From the NCBI RefSeq assembly GCF_902491285.1, contig NZ_CABUHK010000001.1, positions 1-64,000 of the forward strand: 64,000 nt of DNA, read 5' to 3'. Positions 9,433-17,878 of this stretch are shown in pieces (position 1 is the first letter of the stretch; each line of letters starts with the position of its first letter). The position numbers were made by a program, and so were the translations under genes. Under the pieces are notes generated by a model that saw only the letters and a list, made by a program, of their open reading frames with translations, made no database searches and had not been told where the DNA came from. Source of the DNA: an uncultured Bacteroides sp. Lineage in GTDB: Bacteria; Bacteroidota; Bacteroidia; Bacteroidales; Bacteroidaceae.

Positions 9433-9945
9433 TTATTTACGAATCAGATATTTAATAAACAAGTAACCACCGAATACTTGCAGGCACATTCCGGGAATAC
9501 CGATACGGAAATCTTGAACAGCCTTATAGAAGCTGCCAATATATGCCCATTCTCCTAATGTTCCTATGGCTTGGTATGTAAATACTACGCCTGCCAAAAG
9601 AGGGATGGAAATATGTCCCGAACGTTGTGCAGCCCATCCGGCAGCAATAGCTAGCAACACGGATTTCAATAAGATGGCGGGCAATGCAACCGGCATTGGC
9701 ATTCCGAAAAGCAAAGAGTTTATAACAGGCGAAAGGATTGCAGTCAGCAGACCGACTTTCCAGCCATATTTATAAGCTCCGACCAAAGTAAAGAAGTAGA
9801 TTGGCAGCCAGGTTATCCCTCCTTGTGGGATGAGATGAAAGAGTTGGGGAAAAAGGATGTTGCCAATAACGAATAACGAGGCTGCCAAATAGGTTTTCGT
9901 ATTGCTGTAACCCAGCGAATAGAGTTTTACTGTTGTTGTTTCCAT
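9433..9945 (-). CDS. ECF-transporter S-component-like membrane protein
   Basis: A 170-aa protein with five to six hydrophobic segments and short loops. It resembles substrate-binding S components of energy-coupling factor vitamin transporters (motifs GGITWLPIYFF, AYKYGWKVGLLTAILSPVIN, MPVALPAILLKSVLLA). S components bind small cofactors or vitamins and use shared EcfA/EcfT subunits encoded elsewhere; none is visible here. It starts 12 bases after the stop of a TonB-dependent receptor gene, so the pair could move one ligand across both membranes. Its stop codon abuts the stop of the convergent HTCS gene without any gap. The family call is moderately sure; the ligand is unknown. Confidence 0.7.
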   Translation of the reverse strand: METTTVKLYSLGYSNTKTYLAASLFVIGNILFPQLFHLIPQGGITWLPIYFFTLVGAYKYGWKVGLLTAILSPVINSLLFGMPMPVALPAILLKSVLLAIAAGWAAQRSGHISIPLLAGVVFTYQAIGTLGEWAYIGSFYKAVQDFRIGIPGMCLQVFGGYLFIKYLIRK

Positions 9946-9957
9946 ATTTTTATTGTT

Positions 9958-11847
9958 TTAAAAATTCACGTTAATGCCACCCATAAATGTAGCTTTCGGC
10001 ATAGGGTAGCCTATATTTATTTCATAACGTTGTGCCAGCAGGTTCTCCCCTTTGATAAAGATGTCAGCGAAACGGCACACGCGATAATTGCCCCGGAGAT
10101 TCCATAGGACAAAACTTTCTTGTTTCTCACGTCCCTTAATAACAGAAGAATAAAGTCCTTTCACATATTGTAATCCTGTTGAAATGCTCCAACGACCGGA
10201 TTTATAGTCCGCACCTGTATATAGTTTATGTTCGGGAGCGGTCAAAACCGGATTTTCCATATGTAACCAACTATAATTAGCATTGATGTTCCAATGAGAA
10301 TTAATATGATAGCTGATGTTACTTTCAATACCCCAGTTTTTTATTTTTCCTGAATTGATATTTAAAGGCGGTATCAATCCATTGCTCATAATAACATTAT
10401 TACCACTGATATAATAAAGGTTTACTCCATAGGACAATGCTCCCTCTAGCAGGTGTTGGGAGTATGAGAGTTCATAACTAACCAGTTTCTCAGGTTCCAA
10501 CTCAGGATTGGCAGGAGTAAACATATACATCTCACGAATGGTAGGATTACGATATCCTTTGCTGACCATTGCTTTGAGTTCCGCACTTTTCGGCAGATGA
10601 AAGGCTAATCCACCTTGTGGTATCCATTCGGTGCCCACGTGGGAATGATGGTCTACCCGAATACCTGCATCCAATGAGAACCAGTTATTTATATCTTGTC
10701 GGAAATCAATATATCCGGCAAATTCATCTAATTGCTTATCAACTCCCGGTCTACGTTCGCCCGTAGCCAGAACCTTATTCCACGATTCACCGCCGAAATG
10801 CTGATAATCAAATCCGGCCGTAATACGATTGCCGGCAAAGAAAGTCGCACTCTGATACCACGATACCCCCAGCATCTTGTCTTTGGAATTAAAATGTGCT
10901 GCCTGCGGTTCTCTTCCTGCCTGATGACCGTCATTTATCTTATGTCGTCCCCAATTATAGAAAAAGCTCAATGCTCCTGAAGTATTACTATAATGATTTT
11001 CCAGTGCAAACGAAGTCATTCCGCGGGTAATACGTGAATCATTGTCAATAAGCGGAACTTGAATCGTTCCCGGGTTAGAAGCATTGAAATGAGTGACATT
11101 GACATCTCCCCATAGTTTCCAGAAAGAGCTTACGTCATATCCCAGCTTTGCATATCCACCGTATTGTTCAAATTCCATATCGGGTCGGTGCCCGTCCGTC
11201 CGGTTGTAAGAGCCGGTTATAATACTACTGAATCGCCCTTTCTTTACACGATTGGAAAATTCAGTCTGCAATGTGTTGTATGAGCCGTATCCGACTTGCA
11301 TATTGGTCTTGACGCCTTCTTCCTGTTGCTTGCGGGTGACGATATTGATAACTCCTCCCATAGCATTCGAACCATAAAGGACAGATGCCGGTCCGCGCAA
11401 AACTTCTACCTTTTCCGCCATCATGGATTGATATGCGTCAGCTATCGGATGCCCCATTAATCCCATATATTGAGGATGCCCGTCAATTAGAACCAATAAT
11501 CCTGCCGTGGGGCTGCCACCAATTCCACGCAGACTCATACCGCCCGCTGCTCCGGTTGATACGCCATATCCCATAATGCCACGGCTGGTAGTGAACAATC
11601 CCGGAACTTGTTCCGTCAACAACGGCAATAGAGAAGGCTCATACCTTTTCTCAATCTGTTGTCTTCCTACAACAGAAATGGTCATCGGAAGATGGCGTAT
11701 ATCTGTCTCATTGCGTGTTCCTGTGACTACAACTTCGTCAATAACATAATCTCTCCGGACTTGCGCACTGTCTTTTTTGTCCTGCGCCATCCCTGAGACA
11801 GAGAGCAGGCTAGTCAACATAAACAAACAAGTTACATTCTTTCTCAT
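9958..11847 (-). CDS. TonB-dependent outer membrane receptor (BtuB/CirA-like)
   Basis: This 629-aa receptor imports a scarce ligand through the outer membrane using TonB energy. It has a signal peptide (MRKNVTCLFMLTSLLSVSGMAQ), a TonB-box/plug start (DYVIDEVVVTGTRNETD, about 34-50), a plug domain with VEVLRGPASVLYGSNAMGGVINI (about 150-171, quoted residues overlap the typical plug signature) and a 22-strand-type barrel ending in aromatic GGINVNF. It lacks the long N-terminal carboxypeptidase-like domain of SusC proteins and no SusD gene is adjacent, so it is of the cofactor/metal class (COG4206-like) rather than the glycan class. The neighbours (ECF-S-like protein, iron-sulfur oxidoreductases) suggest a cofactor, metal complex or haem-like ligand; this is inference. 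Confidence 0.93.
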   Translation of the reverse strand: MRKNVTCLFMLTSLLSVSGMAQDKKDSAQVRRDYVIDEVVVTGTRNETDIRHLPMTISVVGRQQIEKRYEPSLLPLLTEQVPGLFTTSRGIMGYGVSTGAAGGMSLRGIGGSPTAGLLVLIDGHPQYMGLMGHPIADAYQSMMAEKVEVLRGPASVLYGSNAMGGVINIVTRKQQEEGVKTNMQVGYGSYNTLQTEFSNRVKKGRFSSIITGSYNRTDGHRPDMEFEQYGGYAKLGYDVSSFWKLWGDVNVTHFNASNPGTIQVPLIDNDSRITRGMTSFALENHYSNTSGALSFFYNWGRHKINDGHQAGREPQAAHFNSKDKMLGVSWYQSATFFAGNRITAGFDYQHFGGESWNKVLATGERRPGVDKQLDEFAGYIDFRQDINNWFSLDAGIRVDHHSHVGTEWIPQGGLAFHLPKSAELKAMVSKGYRNPTIREMYMFTPANPELEPEKLVSYELSYSQHLLEGALSYGVNLYYISGNNVIMSNGLIPPLNINSGKIKNWGIESNISYHINSHWNINANYSWLHMENPVLTAPEHKLYTGADYKSGRWSISTGLQYVKGLYSSVIKGREKQESFVLWNLRGNYRVCRFADIFIKGENLLAQRYEINIGYPMPKATFMGGINVNF

Positions 11848-11859
11848 TATTTCGTGTTT

Positions 11860-12294
11860 CTAATCCATTCTTTTTTGCTTCTTACCTCTGATTCTTTCAA
11901 GAAAATCACGAATCAGCGGTAAAATAGCTTCAACCGATTTCTCTTCACTGCACATGGTTTCCACGGGACACCAGCCTGTATGGTCGCGATTCCATATGAA
12001 GGGTACTTCCTGTGCAAAGCTGACCTTTACGTCTGATGTCTGAAACAGATTCATTGCGTTTGAACTGACAACATCTGTATATAGCTCTTTTATACCGCCT
12101 GAAATCATGAGTGCAGCAGCTCCTTTCCCAACCACTTTATCAGCAATCAGGGCTCCTTTAAGAAATTCCGGCTCCTGAGTCAGCAAATCGTATAAGTCAG
12201 CTACTCCGCGTTGGGTGAAAGTGCGTATCTTTCCCTTGTTGGCAATCACGCAAGAATATCCGCCGCTATGCAATAAGTCTATTAATTCTTCCAT
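11860..12294 (-). CDS. DUF1893 family protein
   Basis: A 144-aa soluble protein that matches the DUF1893 family, which is related to the cytidine-deaminase fold but has no established reaction. Visible landmarks are the start ELIDLLHSGGYSCVIANKGKI, a central DKVVGKGAAALMISGGIKELYTDVVSSNA and a Cys-containing HTGWCPVE segment. Its ATG at 12294 overlaps the stop of the upstream aldo/keto reductase gene (TAATG), which indicates translational coupling. The TonB receptor gene starts 12 bases after its stop. In this operon it may modify or sense the imported compound, but nothing in the sequence shows this. Confidence 0.75.
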   Translation of the reverse strand: MEELIDLLHSGGYSCVIANKGKIRTFTQRGVADLYDLLTQEPEFLKGALIADKVVGKGAAALMISGGIKELYTDVVSSNAMNLFQTSDVKVSFAQEVPFIWNRDHTGWCPVETMCSEEKSVEAILPLIRDFLERIRGKKQKRMD

Positions 12295-13697
12295 TATAAG
12301 GTTCCTTGTTTCAGTTGTTCGACAAATTGGTCAATTCTATGCAGTTCTTTCGGTATATCAATGTTTTGCGGACAATGCGACACACACTGGTTGCATCCGA
12401 TACAATGGCTTGCCTGGCGAAGTTTCGGCACGCTGCGGTCGTAACCAACGAGAAATGCGCGGCGGGCTTTCGCATAATTTTCATCTTGCCCGTTACTGGG
12501 CACATTACCTTCGTTGACGCAACGGTTATAGTGCAGGAGAACTGCCGGAATATCCAGTCCATACGGGCAAGGCATGCAATACTTGCAGTCATTACAAGGA
12601 ATGGTCGGATATTTTAGCATCAACTGTGCTGTTTCTTCGAGGAAATCCATTTCTTCATCGGTCAGTGGTTCCAATGGAGAATAGGTACGGAGATTATCTT
12701 GCAGATGCTCCATATAAGTCATGCCGCTCAATACTGTCAGTATATCCGGGAATGAGCCGGCAAAACGGAAAGCCCAGGAAGCAACGCTGTTTTCGGGGCG
12801 ACGTTGTTTGAGCCGTGCCACCAGGTTGTCGTTCAGTTTGGATAAACGTCCGCCTAAAAGTGGTTCCATGATGATAGCGGGAATCCCTCTCTTGTTCAGC
12901 TCACCATATAGATATTCAGCATCCGTATTTCGTGCATTCGTTTCTTTCGCATGTTTCCAGTCTACATAGTTGAGCTGTATCTGCACAAAGTCCCATTTGA
13001 TTTCATCATGTCGTGAGAGCAGATAATCATATACTTCTATATCGCCGTGATAAGAAAATCCGAGATTACGGATACGTCCTGCTTCACGTTCTTTTATCAG
13101 GAAGTCAAGCATGCCGTTATCCAAATACCGTCCTTTAAGAGCGTCCATTCCACCCATACCAATACCATGAAGCAGCATATAGTCGATGTAGTCGACCTGA
13201 AGGTCGGCGAATGACTTATGATACATTCGGAGTGATGTTTCGCGCGACCATGTATCCGGGGCAAAATTAGACAGTTTGGTAGCGATGAAGTATTTATCGC
13301 GGGGATGGCGGCTCAATGCAATGCCCGTTGCTCTCTCGGAAAAGCCTTGTACATAAGCGGGAGATGTATCGAAATAGTTCACTCCGTGAGCAATAGCATA
13401 ATCGACCAATCCATTTACAGCATCCTGGTCAATCACTTCACCATTGCCGTCCGGGGCCGGTTTGAGCGGCCAACGCATACAGCCGTATCCTAAAAGTGAA
13501 ACGCGGTCACCGGTAGTCGGAGATGTCCGGTAAGTCATTTTATCTGTAGGTATCTCTCTTTCTCCCGTGGCACTGCTTGAAGCTGAGTTGCTTTTTGAAG
13601 AACATCCGTACAGTAAGCCGGTTGATGTAGCTGCGCTGATACCTACGATTTTAATAAAATCTCTTCTGTTTATGTCTTTCTTATTCTTTTCTTCCAT
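12294..13697 (-). CDS. Aldo/keto reductase-ferredoxin fusion with twin-arginine-like N-terminus
   Basis: A 467-aa oxidoreductase. The N-terminus reads INRRDFIKIVGISAATSTGLLYGC, which looks like a twin-arginine signal running into a lipobox-like Cys. An aldo/keto reductase barrel follows with its tetrad intact: Asp and Tyr in NYFDTSPAY, Lys in FIATKLS, His in MLLHGI. The C-terminus carries two 4Fe-4S clusters (CNDCKYCMPCPYGLDIP and CIGCNQCVSHCPQNIDIP). Such fusions pass electrons from ferredoxin-type clusters to or from a substrate. It sits between the membrane iron-sulfur gene and DUF1893, coupled to the latter by a TAATG overlap. Substrate unknown; export by Tat would need a tatABC system elsewhere in the genome. 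Confidence 0.88.
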   Translation of the reverse strand: MEEKNKKDINRRDFIKIVGISAATSTGLLYGCSSKSNSASSSATGEREIPTDKMTYRTSPTTGDRVSLLGYGCMRWPLKPAPDGNGEVIDQDAVNGLVDYAIAHGVNYFDTSPAYVQGFSERATGIALSRHPRDKYFIATKLSNFAPDTWSRETSLRMYHKSFADLQVDYIDYMLLHGIGMGGMDALKGRYLDNGMLDFLIKEREAGRIRNLGFSYHGDIEVYDYLLSRHDEIKWDFVQIQLNYVDWKHAKETNARNTDAEYLYGELNKRGIPAIIMEPLLGGRLSKLNDNLVARLKQRRPENSVASWAFRFAGSFPDILTVLSGMTYMEHLQDNLRTYSPLEPLTDEEMDFLEETAQLMLKYPTIPCNDCKYCMPCPYGLDIPAVLLHYNRCVNEGNVPSNGQDENYAKARRAFLVGYDRSVPKLRQASHCIGCNQCVSHCPQNIDIPKELHRIDQFVEQLKQGTL

Positions 13698-13719
13698 AAT
13701 CTTATACTGATTTATTAAA

Positions 13720-15228
13720 TCAAATAACTCGGTGCATTTGATGTCCGGTCACGTAAATGGCACTGAACGGACGGGACGGACAAAGATTCTCACAAGCTCC
13801 ACAACCGATACATTTTTCAATGTTTACTACCGGAATCTTTGGTGAGTCCAGTTCTTCAGATTCGGAGGACACCATTTGAATGGCTCCTGTCGGGCAATGA
13901 CGGGCACAGTTACCACACTCCACACCATCTGTCAATGGTACGCAGTTTTCTTTTATCCAAATGGCATGGCCGATCTGAGTCGCCGATTTGTCGGCTGTAG
14001 TAATTGGGTGAATGGCACCGGCCGGACAAACTTCCGAGCATTTGGTACATTCGGGACGGCAATATCCGCGTTCATAAGACATTTCTGGTTGCATCAAAGT
14101 CATCAGATTATCCGAAGGACGTAGCACTTGATTAGGGCATACGGAAACACACAACTGGCAAGCGGTGCAATGTTGGGTGAAATTACGGGCACTCAGTGCC
14201 CCTGGAGGATAAACAGGATTTTCGCGATTGGGAATTTTCTTATCCTCAATGGCAGCCAATCCTCCGTCCACTTTCTTCTCTTGAGCTTTCAGGACGGAAG
14301 CCGTTGCAAAGATTGCCGATGCTGAAAGAAAATTACGGCGGGTATTGTCTACCTGTTCGGCAGTAACGGTCTGTGTTTTTACTGCTTCTGTTGCAGATAC
14401 ATTCTTCAGCGAAGTCCTTCTTGTGTACTTGATAGCTCCATGCTTACATTTATCCAGGCAATCCATGCAAGCTACACACCTACTGTAATCAATCTCATGT
14501 TCTTTTGAATTAATACATGATGCTTTGCAATTGCGGGCACATAAACCACAACTATTGCATTTGGAGGTATCAATCACGGGCTTGAATATCGCATATTTAG
14601 AAATGAATCCCAACACAGTCCCCACGGGGCAAATAGTATTGCAATATGTACGTCCGTTACGCCATGCTAAAATACCAAGGGCTATAAAAGTGACCACAGC
14701 GATAATCAGCGTAGAAAGACTTTTTATCCAGACATCTACCTCATAAAGGGCATAACTGTCCATTCGCTCGGCAAAATATGCCAACAAATTGTTCCCCCAT
14801 TGCCAAATCGGTGCAAAGAGATTGGAAGCTATCCGCCCATATGCGCTATAAGGGGCTATCAGAATAGCCAAAGAATTCAGCCCTGCAACCATCATAATGA
14901 TGAATATTCCTAAAACACTATATCGCAACCATTTCTTTGCCGGCGAATAGAGGAACCGATTCTTCTTTTGCTTGCCCGCCACCCAGGAAATAATATCCTG
15001 AAATACTCCCAACGGACAAATAACAGAGCAATATACACGTCCCAAAAGAAATGTAAGCACAACTAAAAATAAGACAACACCTATGTTCAAGGCTAATAGG
15101 GCCGGCAGAAATTGAATTTTCGCCAGCCATCCGAACCATGTGTGCAATATCCCCGTAAAGTCAAGAAACAACAGGGTAATAAGCGTAAAACACACAATGG
15201 CGGTTATAAGTCTGATAGTACGCAACAT
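13720..15228 (-). CDS. NapH/NapG-like membrane iron-sulfur fusion protein
   Basis: A 502-aa electron carrier that fuses a polytopic NapH-like membrane half to a NapG-like soluble ferredoxin half. The first half has about five helices and the conserved cytoplasmic-face motifs CSVICPLGVFQ and CNTICPVGTVL, then two clusters (CNSCGLCARNC, CVACMDCLDKC). At about residues 298-313 an internal RRNFLSASAIFATASVL resembles a twin-arginine signal and separates the halves. The second half has four more Cys clusters (CTACQLCVSVC, CRPECTKCSEVC, CGNCARHC, CIGCGACENLC). The ATG at 15228 is preferred; an in-frame TTG at 15267 overlaps the stop of the upstream gene and could be a coupled start. It likely feeds quinol electrons to the neighbouring reductases. 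Confidence 0.88.
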   Translation of the reverse strand: MLRTIRLITAIVCFTLITLLFLDFTGILHTWFGWLAKIQFLPALLALNIGVVLFLVVLTFLLGRVYCSVICPLGVFQDIISWVAGKQKKNRFLYSPAKKWLRYSVLGIFIIMMVAGLNSLAILIAPYSAYGRIASNLFAPIWQWGNNLLAYFAERMDSYALYEVDVWIKSLSTLIIAVVTFIALGILAWRNGRTYCNTICPVGTVLGFISKYAIFKPVIDTSKCNSCGLCARNCKASCINSKEHEIDYSRCVACMDCLDKCKHGAIKYTRRTSLKNVSATEAVKTQTVTAEQVDNTRRNFLSASAIFATASVLKAQEKKVDGGLAAIEDKKIPNRENPVYPPGALSARNFTQHCTACQLCVSVCPNQVLRPSDNLMTLMQPEMSYERGYCRPECTKCSEVCPAGAIHPITTADKSATQIGHAIWIKENCVPLTDGVECGNCARHCPTGAIQMVSSESEELDSPKIPVVNIEKCIGCGACENLCPSRPFSAIYVTGHQMHRVI

Positions 15229-15263
15229 AAACTTATTAATTTTCAAATTATAGTAGTTATATT

Positions 15264-16415
15264 TCAATATCCGAATCTTTCCGAAGCCTTTTGCATATGC
15301 CCTATGATGTCTACGCCGAATGGGCAGTTTTTCTCACATTTTCCACAACGAATGCATTCCGAAGCATGATGAGTAAGAACTTTATAATGTTCGCGGACAG
15401 TTTCCGGCACAAAGCCTTGTTGTGCGACGGTCAGATTATAGTATTTATTGACGCTGGCTATATCTATGCCTACCGAACAGGGGGCACAGTGTCCGCAATA
15501 CATACAGTGGCCTTCCCACGTAAACTTCTCCATACCTGTCATCACACAGGTATAATCTTTTTCTTCTTTTGTTGCGTCACACCAATCCAAGGCAGCCTGC
15601 ATTTCTTCACAAGTTTTGCAACCTATCATGACAGCCGCTACTCCGGGACGTGTCAGTGCATATTCTATACATTGTATGGGTGTGAACGCTTTTTCAAAAG
15701 GAGAATTGGCTTCGCTCAACAAGTCACCGCCGCCATATACTTTCATTACATCGATTCCTATTCCGTTCTGTTCGCAAAGTTCATAAAGCCTTTCCCTTTC
15801 CGGGTCTATGTTGTGCAAGGAGTGCGCATAGTTTTCATCCGCCCATAGATCGTCCACATTTTCACTTGCAGGCTGCAAATCATAACAAGGATTGATGGAA
15901 AACATCAATACGTCAATCTTTCCGCTTTCCGCAGCAAGTCTGGCAACGGTAGGATTATGGCTGCTTAACCCGATATGGCGTATCTTTCCCTCTTCTTTCC
16001 AGCGAAGAGCCAGTTGTAAAATCGGACCGTTGAACACTTCATTAAAATCACTTTCACTATCTACATAATGAATCATACCGATATCCAGATAATCCGTTTT
16101 CAACCGGAGAAGCTGGTCATCAAAGGCAGCGATTGTCTTGTCTACGTCCCGAGTACGCAGATACTGCCCGTCCTCCCACGTAGAACATAAATGTCCCTGA
16201 ATAATAAACTGCTCGCGGTGCCCTATTAAAGCTGTTCCGATATTGCTGCGCAAATCCGGATTGGAAGAGTAAATATCTATAAAGTTGATTCCTTTGCTGA
16301 TAGCAAATGCTATTTCTTTGCATACTTGCTTCTCACTTTTATTCATGAACCCTTCGCAACCCAGTGCAATGACACTAACCGAAAGTCCTGTCCGTCCTAA
16401 TATACGATACTCCAT
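15264..16415 (-). CDS. Aldo/keto reductase-like ferredoxin protein with degenerate tetrad
   Basis: A 383-aa cytoplasmic-type protein, with no signal peptide, made of an aldo/keto reductase barrel and a C-terminal two-cluster ferredoxin region (CMYCGHCAPCSVGIDI, CIRCGKCEKNCPFGVDI). The usual catalytic tetrad seems incomplete: Asp is kept (NFIDIYSSN) but Asn stands where Tyr is expected, and Gln replaces Lys (FIIQGHL); the His is kept (GMIHYV). It may therefore use the ferredoxin clusters or a different chemistry, or act as a non-catalytic partner. It is the first gene of a six-gene operon with a strong promoter match 32 bases upstream. Confidence 0.87.
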   Translation of the reverse strand: MEYRILGRTGLSVSVIALGCEGFMNKSEKQVCKEIAFAISKGINFIDIYSSNPDLRSNIGTALIGHREQFIIQGHLCSTWEDGQYLRTRDVDKTIAAFDDQLLRLKTDYLDIGMIHYVDSESDFNEVFNGPILQLALRWKEEGKIRHIGLSSHNPTVARLAAESGKIDVLMFSINPCYDLQPASENVDDLWADENYAHSLHNIDPERERLYELCEQNGIGIDVMKVYGGGDLLSEANSPFEKAFTPIQCIEYALTRPGVAAVMIGCKTCEEMQAALDWCDATKEEKDYTCVMTGMEKFTWEGHCMYCGHCAPCSVGIDIASVNKYYNLTVAQQGFVPETVREHYKVLTHHASECIRCGKCEKNCPFGVDIIGHMQKASERFGY

Positions 16416-16446
16416 CAGAATTGAATTTTATACTTTTTTACCGATG

Positions 16447-16476
16447 CAAATTTAGGTAGATTGATTTGGTTATCAA
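16447..16476 (-). promoter_or_regulatory. Promoter of the TonB/ferredoxin-reductase operon
   Basis: On the minus strand TTG (16474-16476), a 19-base spacer and a perfect -7 box TAAATTTG (16447-16454) give a full match to the Bacteroides promoter. Transcription would start near 16440, about 25 bases before the ATG at 16415. Confidence 0.7.
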
Positions 16477-16530
16477 GTATACATATTACCGAATGTTATA
16501 CCAAAATTACAGATTCTATTTTTTTAACAT

Positions 16531-16575
16531 AAAGCTGCCTGTCAATACAACTAGTTGATGTTGACAGGCAGCTTT
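16531..16575 (-). terminator. Hairpin after the lipoprotein pair
   Basis: A perfect 15-bp inverted repeat (arms 16531-16545 and 16561-16575) lies 24 bases past the stop of the lipoprotein gene at 16599. There is no long T-run after it on the minus strand, so it may be a weak terminator or a transcript-stabilising hairpin. It separates the two lipoprotein genes from the promoter of the next operon. Confidence 0.55.
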
Positions 16576-16598
16576 ATAATAATTATCTTGTTGTAGGA

Positions 16599-17024
16599 CT
16601 ACTTTAAAGGTGTAAGTTCCATATATTCCCTTGACATATGTAATTGGCCATATTCTCCCCATCGGTCATAAACTGCAAACTTTTGGGGAGTAAGTTTTTC
16701 TATATCCCAATAATGGTCATCACCAAAGTATATTGTTTTGGAACTCGGGTCATAAAAAGTCCATCGGTCAGTGATACTGTTTTCTTTCTCCTGCCCGTCT
16801 TTATCAGTTGCTATTAACTTTCTAGAGTACGTACCGTCTTTCTTAAAGTTATATATGCCATGATGGGTGATTCCTTCATCATCAACAGTTTTCTCACTCG
16901 CCCATGTATTATCGCATATCAAGGATATAGTGTCTTCTTCTCCATCAGAATAATATCCTGTTTTCTCAACGCAACCGGATGCAAGAATCAGAGTTACCAA
17001 AACTATAAAAATATTTTTTTTCAT
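16599..17024 (-). CDS. Small lipoprotein, lipocalin-like size, unknown function
   Basis: A 141-aa predicted lipoprotein: signal peptide MKKNIFIVLVTLILASGC with lipobox ASGC, so the mature chain begins at Cys18. The rest is rich in beta-strand and aromatic residues (THHGIYNFKKDGTYSRKL, DRWTFYDPSSKTIYFGDDHY) in a pattern like lipocalin-type domains of Bacteroides lipoproteins, but no diagnostic motif is present. Its ATG overlaps the stop of the upstream lipoprotein gene (TAATG at 17022-17026), so the two are made together. Likely attached to a membrane on the periplasmic or outer face. Function not recognised. Confidence 0.7.
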   Translation of the reverse strand: MKKNIFIVLVTLILASGCVEKTGYYSDGEEDTISLICDNTWASEKTVDDEGITHHGIYNFKKDGTYSRKLIATDKDGQEKENSITDRWTFYDPSSKTIYFGDDHYWDIEKLTPQKFAVYDRWGEYGQLHMSREYMELTPLK

Positions 17025-17758
17025 TAGTGTAGATAATTAAGGTTTGCGATATGAGTATCTCCATTTATGTTTGTCACCTCAAAATGCCAGTCTACATTGT
17101 TTCCTTGATTTGCGGACCACTCAAAACTTGGACTAATGTGAAAACCTACACCACAAAACAATACGTTAGCCAATTCCTTATTGCCATTATATCCAACCTT
17201 ACAAGTGACAAGAAATGCCCACGCAGCATTTTTATAAGATTGGGGATATAATTCAATTGCTGTCTCTATACAATCACTCGAATTGACATAAAACTGTTCT
17301 TTATAGTTCGTTATGTTACATGTTGCTATTATAGAACGATTCATACGATTATCAGATAATTTTCTCTTTAGTTGGATAGGTGAGTTTACTTTTATCTGGC
17401 TGATAAAAATATCACTTTCAGTAATCATAACAATGTAATCTACGCCATGAGAAGATATCAATTGTCCGGACATACTGTTTATTTGATTGATATTCTGTTT
17501 GAAACTATTCAGATTTACAGGATTTATAGCATTAAGTTCTTCTGCATCCGTATTAGTCAAGTAAGAAAGTGCAGAACTTTTCTTGTTTGGATTGACATAA
17601 TACTCGTGAGTAGTCTTGTTAATATCCACAAAATCATTCAAGACTGCAACATCTTGCTGATAATTCCGGCTAGCTGGTGATGGAAGGTTCAGATTGTTTT
17701 GGCAACTTTGTAGGCACAAAGCTATCAACACAACTAATAATGAATAAAATTGTTTCAT
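17024..17758 (-). CDS. Lipoprotein of unknown function
   Basis: A 244-aa predicted lipoprotein starting MKQFYSLLVVLIALCLQSCQN, with the lipobox LQSC and mature Cys at about residue 19. An earlier TTG at 17764 is in frame, but the ATG at 17758 gives the normal signal length. No known domain was recognised; there are no obvious repeats or catalytic motifs. It is the first gene of a two-gene unit with the small lipoprotein downstream, overlapping by the TAATG signal, and is preceded by a -7 box at 17802-17809. The pairing suggests a shared surface or envelope role; nothing more can be said. Confidence 0.7.
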   Translation of the reverse strand: MKQFYSLLVVLIALCLQSCQNNLNLPSPASRNYQQDVAVLNDFVDINKTTHEYYVNPNKKSSALSYLTNTDAEELNAINPVNLNSFKQNINQINSMSGQLISSHGVDYIVMITESDIFISQIKVNSPIQLKRKLSDNRMNRSIIATCNITNYKEQFYVNSSDCIETAIELYPQSYKNAAWAFLVTCKVGYNGNKELANVLFCGVGFHISPSFEWSANQGNNVDWHFEVTNINGDTHIANLNYLH

Positions 17759-17801
17759 AATCAAAAGTTTTAGTGAATTTGTATTGAAAAATATTCCTTC
17801 G

Positions 17802-17809
17802 CAAATTTA
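17802..17809 (-). promoter_or_regulatory. -7 box of the lipoprotein pair
   Basis: TAAATTTG on the minus strand is a perfect match to TAnnTTTG, 43 bases before the ATG at 17758. The -33 region is only T-rich. Confidence 0.45.
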
Positions 17810-17878
17810 TCCTTTTCCCCTGAAAATAAACGATTTACTGTGTAAATAATATGTAATGAAGTCAGATTTAACTTTCTT

